Shown here: piece after piece, positions 31,883 to 38,062 of the stretch | Layout: each line of letters opens with the position of its first letter | Numbering within the stretch: position 1 is the stretch's first letter | From: JAHDDW01 sp964648795 | GTDB taxonomy: Bacteria; Actinomycetota; Acidimicrobiia; Acidimicrobiales; SZUA-35 | Direction: 5' to 3' | Assembly (NCBI GenBank): GCA_964648795.1 | Contig: CAZYMB010000015.1 | Location: 1-38,062, forward strand | DNA length: 38,062 nucleotides | Made by a program: the position numbers and the translations under genes | Notes under the pieces: generated by a model | Database searches by the model: none | What the model saw: the letters and a program-made list of their open reading frames with translations, nothing else | Told to the model about the DNA's origin: nothing

Positions 31883-33592
31883 ATGCGCTGGTCTAACTAT
31901 TTTGTTCCCACTCTTCGAGACGTCCCAAGCGAGGCCGAAGCTGTTAGCCATGGTCTTTTGGTACAAGCAGGCTTCATAAGGCAATTGCAGGCGGGCCACT
32001 ACTCGATGATGCCCCTGGGACGTAGAGTCCAGCGCAAAGTAGAACAAATTATCCGTGAAGAGATAGATGCTCTTGGCGGTCAAGAGATGATGCTTCCAAC
32101 TGTTACTCCGGCTGATATTTGGAAAAAATCTGGTCGCTGGGACACTATGGGCGAAATCATGTTCCGCCTCAGTGACCGTAGAGGCAATGAGAATGCGTTG
32201 AGTATCACTCACGAGGAAGTTTTCTCGACAGTTGCCTCTGAATTGACTTCTTATAAACAGCTACCGCAGCTTTGGTACCACATTCAGCTCAAGTATCGAG
32301 ACGAAGCTCGTCCTAAGTCTGGGCTACTAAGAGTTCGTGAGTTCCATATGAAGGACTCATACTCTTTCGACGTAGACCAAGACGGCCTCGACAAACAATT
32401 CGACGCACACTACGACGCTTACCTGAAAATCTTTAGCCGGTTAGGGTTAGAAGCGTTCGGTGTTGAGGCTTCGAATGGCGCAATGGGTGGCAGTGACTCA
32501 GTAGAGTTTATGGTCGAATGCCCAGCAGGCGAAGACGACGTCATCAAGTGCACTGATTGTGAGTACGCGGCAAATATAGAGAAAGCTCAGTCAAAGATTC
32601 CAAAGGTTTCCGATGAAACTGGCCCAGACGTACCAGAAATGTTCGACACTCCAGGAGTTCGAACGATCGCAGCCCTGGCAGAGCTTGGTCACACAGCGCA
32701 GCGCCAGCTAAAGACTTTGGTGATGGTGGCAGATGGTGAAACGATTCTCGCCGTTCTCCGTGGCGATCATCAACTTAGTCATCAGAAACTCAGTGACCAA
32801 ATCGGTGGCCCAGTCGAGCTACGTCCCGCAACACCAGAAGAAGCTAAAGCTGCTCTTGGTGCAATGCCAGGCAGCCTCGGTGCTGTGGCGGTTGATAGTT
32901 TACGAACGATTGTTGATGTTGAGCTAAAAGGCCGCACCAACATGACAACTGGTGCCAATATCGACGACAAGCACCTAGAGGGCGTCAATGTTGAACGAGA
33001 TATTAGTTCGCCAGAGTGGCTTGATATTCGTGAAGCTAAAACCGGTGAAGCTTGCATTAAATGCGGTGGAGAGCTCGGAGTTCTTCGTTGTGTGGAAGCA
33101 GGTCACATATTCAAACTTGGTTACACCTATGCAGAGAAGTTTGGCATCAAAGTAGCAACCCCAGATGGTGACAAGCCAGTAATTATGGGCTCATATGGTA
33201 TTGGTGTAGAGCGCAATATGGCAACAGTTGTCGAATCGCATCATGATGACAAAGGTATTGTCTGGCCAATGTCGGTTGCGCCATTCGAAGTTGTAATCAC
33301 CCCAGTTAAGTCAGACGACGACACTATGGCGGCAGCAAACAAACTATATGAAGAGCTTAATGCTGCAGGCGTAGAAGTTATTTTGGATGATCGTGACGCC
33401 AGAGCAGGGGTCAAATTTGCAGATGCAGAGTTAGTTGGCTTCCCACTACGAATTACCCTTGGACCAAAAGCATTGGCAGACAATAGTGTCGAACTAAGTA
33501 ATAGAGCAACAGGCAAAACAGAATTAGTTGGCGTCGACAAAGTTGTTAGCCAAGTGGCCGAGCTAGTAGCAGCGGCTAAAGCGGTGAGTTAG
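31883..33592 (+). CDS. proS: Prolyl-tRNA synthetase, bacterial type
   Basis: Charges tRNA-Pro with proline. The 569 residues and the order of domains identify the bacterial form with an inserted YbaK-like editing domain (about 225-385), which clears mischarged Ala-tRNA-Pro. Motif 1 is QLQAGHYSMMPLGRRVQRKV, motif 2 RDEARPKSGLLRVREFHMKD, and motif 3 GSYGIGVERNMATVVE. The anticodon-binding domain is the last 110 residues (FEVVITPVKSDDD, LDDRDARAGVKFADAELVGFP). The editing pocket includes LVMVADGETILAVLRGDHQLS. The neighbours are unrelated helical proteins. Confidence 0.97.
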   Translation: MRWSNYFVPTLRDVPSEAEAVSHGLLVQAGFIRQLQAGHYSMMPLGRRVQRKVEQIIREEIDALGGQEMMLPTVTPADIWKKSGRWDTMGEIMFRLSDRRGNENALSITHEEVFSTVASELTSYKQLPQLWYHIQLKYRDEARPKSGLLRVREFHMKDSYSFDVDQDGLDKQFDAHYDAYLKIFSRLGLEAFGVEASNGAMGGSDSVEFMVECPAGEDDVIKCTDCEYAANIEKAQSKIPKVSDETGPDVPEMFDTPGVRTIAALAELGHTAQRQLKTLVMVADGETILAVLRGDHQLSHQKLSDQIGGPVELRPATPEEAKAALGAMPGSLGAVAVDSLRTIVDVELKGRTNMTTGANIDDKHLEGVNVERDISSPEWLDIREAKTGEACIKCGGELGVLRCVEAGHIFKLGYTYAEKFGIKVATPDGDKPVIMGSYGIGVERNMATVVESHHDDKGIVWPMSVAPFEVVITPVKSDDDTMAAANKLYEELNAAGVEVILDDRDARAGVKFADAELVGFPLRITLGPKALADNSVELSNRATGKTELVGVDKVVSQVAELVAAAKAVS

Positions 33593-34039
33593 TTAGCGGC
33601 TATCTTCGTCATCCAGGTGGGCGTAGAAGGTCTCAATCATTGAGATTCTTGTGACCGAGTCGTTGGCTAGTCTTTCGCAAAGGTTTCGGTGGTCTGAGCT
33701 GCCAAGTCCACGACCTACGTTGTCAGCGATCTGTCCTAGGAGATTGGCTATTTGATAGGCGAGTGAGTCCGAGGTTACCCCGTCAACCTCTGCCGGTGTC
33801 ATCGTGGTGATCTTCGATTCTAAGGTCACTAGGTCTCTGTTGGCGGCGTCTGTTTTATGTTTGAGCTGGCTTAGTACGAACTCTAGGTTGTTAAGAGTTT
33901 GGGCAGCATGGTATTTAGCGCTCGAAGTTGGGTTGTCTTTTTCTATAGGTAACTCGAAGTAACTGGTACGTCCAATAATTTCACGCCACGGAGCAGCGAG
34001 GGAACGAAGTTGGGTTTCTAGGTCCTGAGCCATGCTCAT
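33593..34039 (-). CDS. Unrecognised helical 148-residue protein
   Basis: Unknown function. It begins MSMAQDLETQLRSLAAPWRE and is almost wholly helical, with no membrane segment. It has a Glu/Asp-rich end and a single Cys near position 119. The stop abuts the proS stop, so the two genes converge without a terminator hairpin. A second ATG six bases downstream would drop two residues. No ribosome site or clear -10 box was found. It lies downstream of the sigma-like gene on the same strand, 38 bases away, and may share its transcript. Confidence 0.75.
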   Translation of the reverse strand: MSMAQDLETQLRSLAAPWREIIGRTSYFELPIEKDNPTSSAKYHAAQTLNNLEFVLSQLKHKTDAANRDLVTLESKITTMTPAEVDGVTSDSLAYQIANLLGQIADNVGRGLGSSDHRNLCERLANDSVTRISMIETFYAHLDDEDSR

Positions 34040-34077
34040 ATTCTCGCATACTTTGAGTGGCTAGGCCCGTGGTAGGG

Positions 34078-34752
34078 CTAGATGGCTATTTTGTGAGGGT
34101 TAGTTCGCTGAAGTGGGCCTCTTGCCGCTGGAACGGTGAACGGAAGAAGAGCTGTGTCAAAGTAGTTGATCGAATTGGTCGAACCACCTTTGTTAAGCCT
34201 GTCTTCTAAGAGTTTGCCTCTTATCTCTGTCAGATGGTTTTTAACTGCGTCTTGCTCAGTTGACATTTCCACTGCAATCAATGCAAGAGGGGCGCCTTCC
34301 CAGCGCCTTGCAAACACGAACCATTCTTCATCGTCTAATAACCGTCGGGCTGTGTTGATGAAGTCGGCCCTTCTAATGTCTTTGCTGGCCTGAATCCCCC
34401 TTGCTGTTTGGGCTAGAAAGTAATTTCTATTTGTCGTGCTAACTGGTTTGTCAGCTTCTTTGGTTGAGATGTTGAGCTCATAGGGTTCACCGATGGGGTC
34501 AAAAGATATGCCGTGAGCTTCGCTGTGCAGAAAGTGTCTAACGTCAGCGACTGCAAGCTGAACTTGTGCGTATGACATCTCAAGTTGCTGGGCAACAGCA
34601 GAATGCCGAAGAGTGATTTGTCGGAGTGCGTAAATGATAACTGGTTTGTTTCCAAGAATTTTGGCGCCATTGTTTAGCCGTTTTGCCATGATGTTGGGGA
34701 GTTGCCCCAGCACTCTTTCGAGTTCTTCGATACCATAATTGTTGTTCGCCAC
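34078..34752 (-). CDS. Putative DNA-binding protein with sigma region 4-like helix-turn-helix
   Basis: A 224-residue soluble protein. Residues about 140-185 read DDEEWFVFARRWEGAPLALI and continue with AVEMSTEQDAVKNHLTEIR. This follows the order of sigma-70 region 4 (LxxRxxEGLSLAEIAxxMGxSExAVKxRLxRAR). A weaker second helix-turn-helix occurs near 45-75 (RQITLRHSAVAQQLEMS, then YAQVQLAVADV). So it is probably a regulator with two DNA-reading segments, but there is no sigma region 2, so I do not call it a sigma factor. GTG 34752 has minus-strand TACACT seven bases upstream. It diverges from the DUF445 gene across a gap full of inverted repeats that could be its targets. Confidence 0.75.
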   Translation of the reverse strand: MANNNYGIEELERVLGQLPNIMAKRLNNGAKILGNKPVIIYALRQITLRHSAVAQQLEMSYAQVQLAVADVRHFLHSEAHGISFDPIGEPYELNISTKEADKPVSTTNRNYFLAQTARGIQASKDIRRADFINTARRLLDDEEWFVFARRWEGAPLALIAVEMSTEQDAVKNHLTEIRGKLLEDRLNKGGSTNSINYFDTALLPFTVPAARGPLQRTNPHKIAI

Positions 34753-34905
34753 ATTTAAGAGTGTAAAGGTTTGCTGTGGGTATCAAACCTGGGTTAGTAG
34801 GCATCTGTAAGATGTGACTCAGGGGCGTGATTGGGTGGCTGTTTGACAGCTTCTCCAGCTTATTGCACCTGTCTGGAGGTGCTTGCCATGTAGCCTGTCA
34901 GATGT
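34753..34905. promoter_or_regulatory. Divergent regulatory gap with inverted repeats
   Basis: The 153 bases between the regulator-like gene and DUF445 contain AGGTTTG/CAAACCT (34767-34773 with 34784-34790) and GCACCT/AGGTGC (34865-34870 with 34877-34882). The first lies next to the minus-strand -10 TACACT (34765-34760), the second just before the plus-strand -10 TAGCCT (34891-34896). The arrangement fits operator sites for both promoters. Confidence 0.4.
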
Positions 34906-36168
34906 ATGAAACGAGCAAAGAGATTCGCAACAGGACTACTTGTTCTAGCAAGTATTGTCTTTGTGGTAGCTCATTTGCTGATTAGAAACATAGACGGCGA
35001 CACATTCAACGAAACAACTCGAGAAGGGTCCCTAACTGGCTTGGCTGTAGTTCTGCCTTATGTCCGTGCGGGCGCAGAAGCAGCGATGGTTGGAGCTTTG
35101 GCAGATTGGTTTGCTGTTACTGCACTGTTTCGCCATCCTTTGGGTTTGCCGATTCCTCATACGGCAATCATCAAGAAACGCAAAGACCAAATTGGTAAGA
35201 GTTTGGGTCGGTTTGTGCGTGAAAACTTTATGACCCAAGAAGTAGTAGCAGGGCGGTTAGCCGAAGCTGATGTGGCTAGTGCCCTTGGAGGCTGGCTACA
35301 AAAGCCAGAAAACGCTGAGAAGGTATCAAAGCAGGCTGGTGCTGTTATCAGTGGTGTGTTGGAAGTCTTAGATGACGACAAAATCCAGGGTGTGCTTGAA
35401 GAGTCTTTGCGTAAACGAATCGACAATGTGTCAGCTGCTGATGTTAGTGGGCGAGTACTCGATGCTGCCCTTGAAGCCAACTATCATCAGCGACTGTTCG
35501 AATCGATACTTGGTGCGCTTAATACTTTCTTAGATGACAATGCAGATGTGTTTCGAAGTAAGTTTGCAGAAGAGTCGCCTTGGTGGATACCAGAGTTAGT
35601 CGATAACCGAGTCTACAGCAAAGTCTATGGAGCGGTTAAACAGTTTATTGCTGAGATTGTCGAGCAACCAAACCATAGTTTGCGAGGCGACTATGACGCG
35701 AAGATGCGAGGCCTGCGGGAATCATTGCAAAGTTCGCCAGAGGCGATTGAAAAAGCAGAAGAGTGGAAGCAACTCATAGTCGAACACCCAGAACTTAATA
35801 ACGTTATCGAAGGGGCATGGCGCTCTGGAAAGAAAACCCTTCTAGAGAATGTACAGAGCGATGACTCTACGTTGTCTCAGAGCGTTGCCGGGTCGGTGCA
35901 GTCATTCGGTGAGAAGCTAGGCCACGACAGAGAACTACAAGACAGAGTTAACGACTGGATAACAAGCGCTGCGGGATATGTTGCAACTGAGTTTGCCGAG
36001 CCAGTATCAGAAGTTATCTCATCAACCATCGCAACCTGGGACCCAGAAGAAACAGCACAACGCCTAGAAGCCGAAGTCGGACGAGACCTACAGTTCATCC
36101 GCATCAACGGAACAATCGTGGGTGGATTAGCTGGGTTGATTATCTACTCACTAAGCCAGCTGGGTTAG
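34906..36168 (+). CDS. DUF445-family membrane protein
   Basis: A 420-residue protein of the DUF445 family, of unknown function. A membrane segment lies at about 8-28, and the conserved family region GADxFAVTALFRHPLG appears as GALADWFAVTALFRHPLGLP followed by IPHTAIIKKRKDQIGKSLG. A long helical, charged middle (about 100-395) follows, and a final hydrophobic segment GTIVGGLAGLIIYSLSQL ends the protein. The middle probably lies on one side of the membrane as a coiled-coil-like rod. Start ATG 34906 is nine bases after TAGCCT; an out-of-frame ATG at 34902 is closer. Its stop lies inside a 38-bp palindrome, and the 560-residue gene follows on the same strand 49 bases later. Confidence 0.9.
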   Translation: MKRAKRFATGLLVLASIVFVVAHLLIRNIDGDTFNETTREGSLTGLAVVLPYVRAGAEAAMVGALADWFAVTALFRHPLGLPIPHTAIIKKRKDQIGKSLGRFVRENFMTQEVVAGRLAEADVASALGGWLQKPENAEKVSKQAGAVISGVLEVLDDDKIQGVLEESLRKRIDNVSAADVSGRVLDAALEANYHQRLFESILGALNTFLDDNADVFRSKFAEESPWWIPELVDNRVYSKVYGAVKQFIAEIVEQPNHSLRGDYDAKMRGLRESLQSSPEAIEKAEEWKQLIVEHPELNNVIEGAWRSGKKTLLENVQSDDSTLSQSVAGSVQSFGEKLGHDRELQDRVNDWITSAAGYVATEFAEPVSEVISSTIATWDPEETAQRLEAEVGRDLQFIRINGTIVGGLAGLIIYSLSQLG

Positions 36169-36178
36169 TGAGTAGATA
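36141..36178. repeat. 38-bp near-perfect palindrome over the DUF445 stop codon
   Basis: Arms TATCTACTCACTAA (36141-36154) and TTAGTGAGTAGATA (36165-36178) are exact inverse complements. The centre CCAGCTGG (36156-36163) is itself palindromic. Only the G/G pair at 36155 and 36164 fails. As RNA it would fold into a long hairpin covering the stop codon at 36166-36168. No T-tract follows on either strand, so it is not a classic terminator. Confidence 0.85.
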
Positions 36179-36205
36179 GCCAAGTTCGATAGCCTCACCC
36201 GGCGG

Positions 36206-36211
36206 TATAAT
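36206..36211 (+). promoter_or_regulatory. Consensus -10 box TATAAT for the 560-residue gene
   Basis: A perfect TATAAT lies six bases before GTG 36218, so the gene is probably leaderless and transcribed independently of DUF445. TTCGAT at 36185-36190 is a possible -35 at a short 15-base spacing. Confidence 0.65.
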
Positions 36212-36217
36212 ATATAT

Positions 36218-37900
36218 GTGGCGGAAACAGGTTCGAGTCTTGATTTGACTCAGTTGAACAAGGCATTCGACGCTTTGCAAAAGCATGGAGTTGTATTTAA
36301 TGACGTCCATCGGCAACGCATAGAGCAGAAGTATCAAGAGCTGATTGTTGAAACTCGACTAGATTTGAGCACCTTAAAAGCAGCGGCCAAGCTGCTCATA
36401 GAGATTGCCCCATCTGGCAAGAATCTCAAAGATAGTCAGGACTTGTTGGCTGAGATTGAAGAGTTGGAAGTAAATAACAGTATCGCCAAGTTGCCAAGTG
36501 AACCGCTACTTATACAGATAAACCTTATTGCAATCTCGAACTATGCCTTAGAGATCGAAGATAGGTATCGAGATAGGCCAATGCGCTTAGCGCAGGAGAT
36601 GGCCTACATAGTAGATCTGATGCATTTATCAGTGGGTCGTACTCAGGTCGACCTTGATGAGTTCGTAGACTTTAGGCAGATTGAAAGATCATCAACACTC
36701 GAGTATCTCTTGGAGAAGACAAATCGAATCGGACCTGCTCTGGCACGCTCCGAAGCAGAACTTGGTCCAGTCGACGAAATTGTTCTCTTAGCCGGTAGCT
36801 CACAATCTAAATCTATAGCTTTTGTTAAGTCCCTCACAGATAATCAGAAGCTATTGTTCCTAACAAGGCCTGAGGCCGTTAGTCTGCTGTTCTTCGGTTT
36901 TGATGGAACCTCGACACTTAAGCACGAGTTATTTCATGCTGCCGCTGATGACAGAGACTGGTCGGTGACTTTAGGTAGGGGTTTAGAAGAGTATCTAGCC
37001 AGTACCTATGGGGGAGACGTCAGCTATCCATCAGTGCGTCAGAGAATCGAAGAACTCGCTGATCGAGGCCTGGTTGACATTGGGCAGTTATTTGAGCGTG
37101 CCATTGCGGAGAGTCACTTCAGTAGGTTGGACATCGCAGCAGAAATAATCGCAAAGGTCGGTTTGACTGAGTACCTGAAAATCATATCTATCTCTCCACA
37201 GTCTGTATTTGATCTAGGTGCTAAACACGATCTAGAGCGCGCAGAATTCGAAGTTGATCGACATTGGAACTCAGAATCAAAAACACTAGTCAGTGCAGAT
37301 TTATCGGGTTGGCCTAGCTTGCTGTCAGAAAGACACCTGGGCAGCAGGGCTCGTCAACTGGTGTCGAGGTTTCAGAGAGCTGAGTTATCTTTACTTCAAG
37401 CCGCTCGCTTGAAGACAATATTTGTTAGTGCTTCACCTGCACGTACTTGGGAAGGTATTTTAACAAAATTACTACTGATACTGGTTCCAGCATTTATGGT
37501 CGTTCTCATCAATACTGGATCGACACTCGCTGCTATCCCCTTGGTGGTCTCTGTTGGTGCGGTTCTAAAACTTCGTCGCGACTGGTTAGCGGCCCGCTTA
37601 GCTGATTCGAGCAAAGAACACGTTGTTGGGCGAAGAATGCTTTTCGAGCACATTAGAACTGAACAGATCGGGCGCTTAGAGTCGCTACCGAAGACCAACG
37701 ACGTTGACCAGGTCGCTATAGCTAAGAGCGGGATGAGAGAGTTTTCTCGTGAAGATGTAAAGAAGATGGCCTTTGCTGCACAGAAACCAGTTGTGAGAGA
37801 GCACATCGACCACGGGTTAGCAATAAACCCTGACAACCCGCTACTCAAACAAGTTGCTGCAATGTCGGACGGTAGGTCTTCGAAGAAACTGCTTCGATAG
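36218..37900 (+). CDS. Putative membrane-anchored metallopeptidase (HEXXH), family unrecognised
   Basis: I do not recognise the family as a whole. The decisive feature is HELFH at residues 236-240, the zinc-binding HEXXH motif. It is followed by GRGLEEYLAS (253-262), like the GLAEYL helix of gluzincins, where a Glu gives the third ligand. The usual EGLAEY is RGLEEY here, so E257 or E258 would have to serve. The sequence before it is helical. Two hydrophobic segments lie at about 414-452 (ILTKLLLILVPAFMVVLINT, then LAAIPLVVSVGAVLKL), and a basic, soluble tail of about 100 residues follows. It may act at the membrane on an unknown substrate. A shared role with DUF445 is only inferred from position. 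Confidence 0.8.
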   Translation: MAETGSSLDLTQLNKAFDALQKHGVVFNDVHRQRIEQKYQELIVETRLDLSTLKAAAKLLIEIAPSGKNLKDSQDLLAEIEELEVNNSIAKLPSEPLLIQINLIAISNYALEIEDRYRDRPMRLAQEMAYIVDLMHLSVGRTQVDLDEFVDFRQIERSSTLEYLLEKTNRIGPALARSEAELGPVDEIVLLAGSSQSKSIAFVKSLTDNQKLLFLTRPEAVSLLFFGFDGTSTLKHELFHAAADDRDWSVTLGRGLEEYLASTYGGDVSYPSVRQRIEELADRGLVDIGQLFERAIAESHFSRLDIAAEIIAKVGLTEYLKIISISPQSVFDLGAKHDLERAEFEVDRHWNSESKTLVSADLSGWPSLLSERHLGSRARQLVSRFQRAELSLLQAARLKTIFVSASPARTWEGILTKLLLILVPAFMVVLINTGSTLAAIPLVVSVGAVLKLRRDWLAARLADSSKEHVVGRRMLFEHIRTEQIGRLESLPKTNDVDQVAIAKSGMREFSREDVKKMAFAAQKPVVREHIDHGLAINPDNPLLKQVAAMSDGRSSKKLLR

Positions 37901-38062
37901 AATCAATTTCCGTAACACTTCCGTAACCAGACAACGGTAGTTAAATGTTAACAAATGCGGTTTGCGGTAGCTAGAAAAATTGTCTGCGTTTCTTTGCTGT
38001 AAGAGCCGAATTTAGGGCCTAAATGTCAGACCCGTGTGGGATGCTAGAGGTAATGAAACAAG
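37901..38062. other. Intergenic right end with short repeats
   Basis: No complete gene. TTCCGTAAC occurs twice in direct repeat, two bases apart, near 37907-37926. GTTAA/TTAAC flank ATG shortly after. CAGACAA (37928-37934) pairs with TTGTCTG (37980-37986). TTTAGG/CCTAAA surround one base near 38010. An ATG at 38053 after TAGAGG could begin a new gene, but only ten bases remain. Confidence 0.35.

Noticed and set aside
34902..34985. Out-of-frame 27-codon ORF from the ATG at 34902, five bases after TAGCCT
   Set aside because: It fits the leaderless spacing, but it is Cys/Ser-rich without homology and overlaps the well-supported DUF445 start; probably chance.
1..38062. tRNA, rRNA, CRISPR, insertion sequences, prophage
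   Set aside because: No cloverleaf, rRNA core sequence, regularly spaced repeat or transposase/integrase-like protein was seen on either strand.

Overview
The window is a chromosomal segment of a member of the Actinobacteriota, most likely the Acidimicrobiia. The evidence is indirect. Base composition is roughly balanced rather than GC-rich, there are many Thr/Ser/Pro-rich secreted segments, and the gene content includes an NrtR-type regulator, a DrrAB-like transporter, Lhr, YibE/F, an SCP2-like protein and an sdhCAB operon with a fused cytochrome b subunit. Many genes begin 5-9 bases after a TANNNT hexamer and have no Shine-Dalgarno sequence, the usual sign of leaderless transcripts in this phylum. 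I see no rRNA, tRNA, CRISPR array, insertion sequence or prophage; nearly all of the sequence is coding.

Layout, left half. At 1-359 (minus) a Pro-rich membrane protein runs off the edge. 440-3314 is a tight serB-like/serA/aroQ operon. 3336-4223 is an NrtR-type NAD regulator, followed by a near-perfect palindromic operator and TATAAT promoter before nadA-nadB (4310-6831). cmk and the giant bifunctional putA follow to 10837. 10843-11280 (minus) holds a small protein resembling a decayed JAB/RadC domain. 11404-11586 is an orphan Flp pilin with a UUCG-capped terminator. A YibE/F membrane protein (minus) and gdhA (plus) diverge from overlapping -10 elements near 13118-13127. A WecG/TagA-type glycosyltransferase converges on an amidase lipoprotein (to 16691). 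A DrrA/DrrB-type ABC exporter (16798-18514) then converges on an SCP2-like gene.

Layout, right half. 18915-26379 carries an unrecognised gene, the 1514-residue helicase Lhr, and two tandem paralogous unknowns. A ROK sugar kinase (minus) and the sdhCAB operon (minus, 27548-31181) follow. proS (31883-33592) lies among three unrecognised or weakly recognised helical proteins. The last block is a DUF445 membrane protein, a 38-bp near-perfect palindrome, and a 560-residue membrane protein with an HEXXH motif.

Functionally the window is mostly central metabolism: serine, NAD, proline/glutamate, shikimate and succinate oxidation. PutA makes glutamate from proline, and GdhA links glutamate to 2-oxoglutarate, which feeds the cycle that contains succinate dehydrogenase. 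Both NadB and PutA are flavoenzymes that would pass electrons on, and NAD supply is placed under NrtR. The most novel items are the putative membrane metallopeptidase, the tandem paralogs with an internal repeat, the gdhA/yibE shared promoter with a four-codon leaderless mini-ORF, the JAB-like protein and the SdhC acidic tail.
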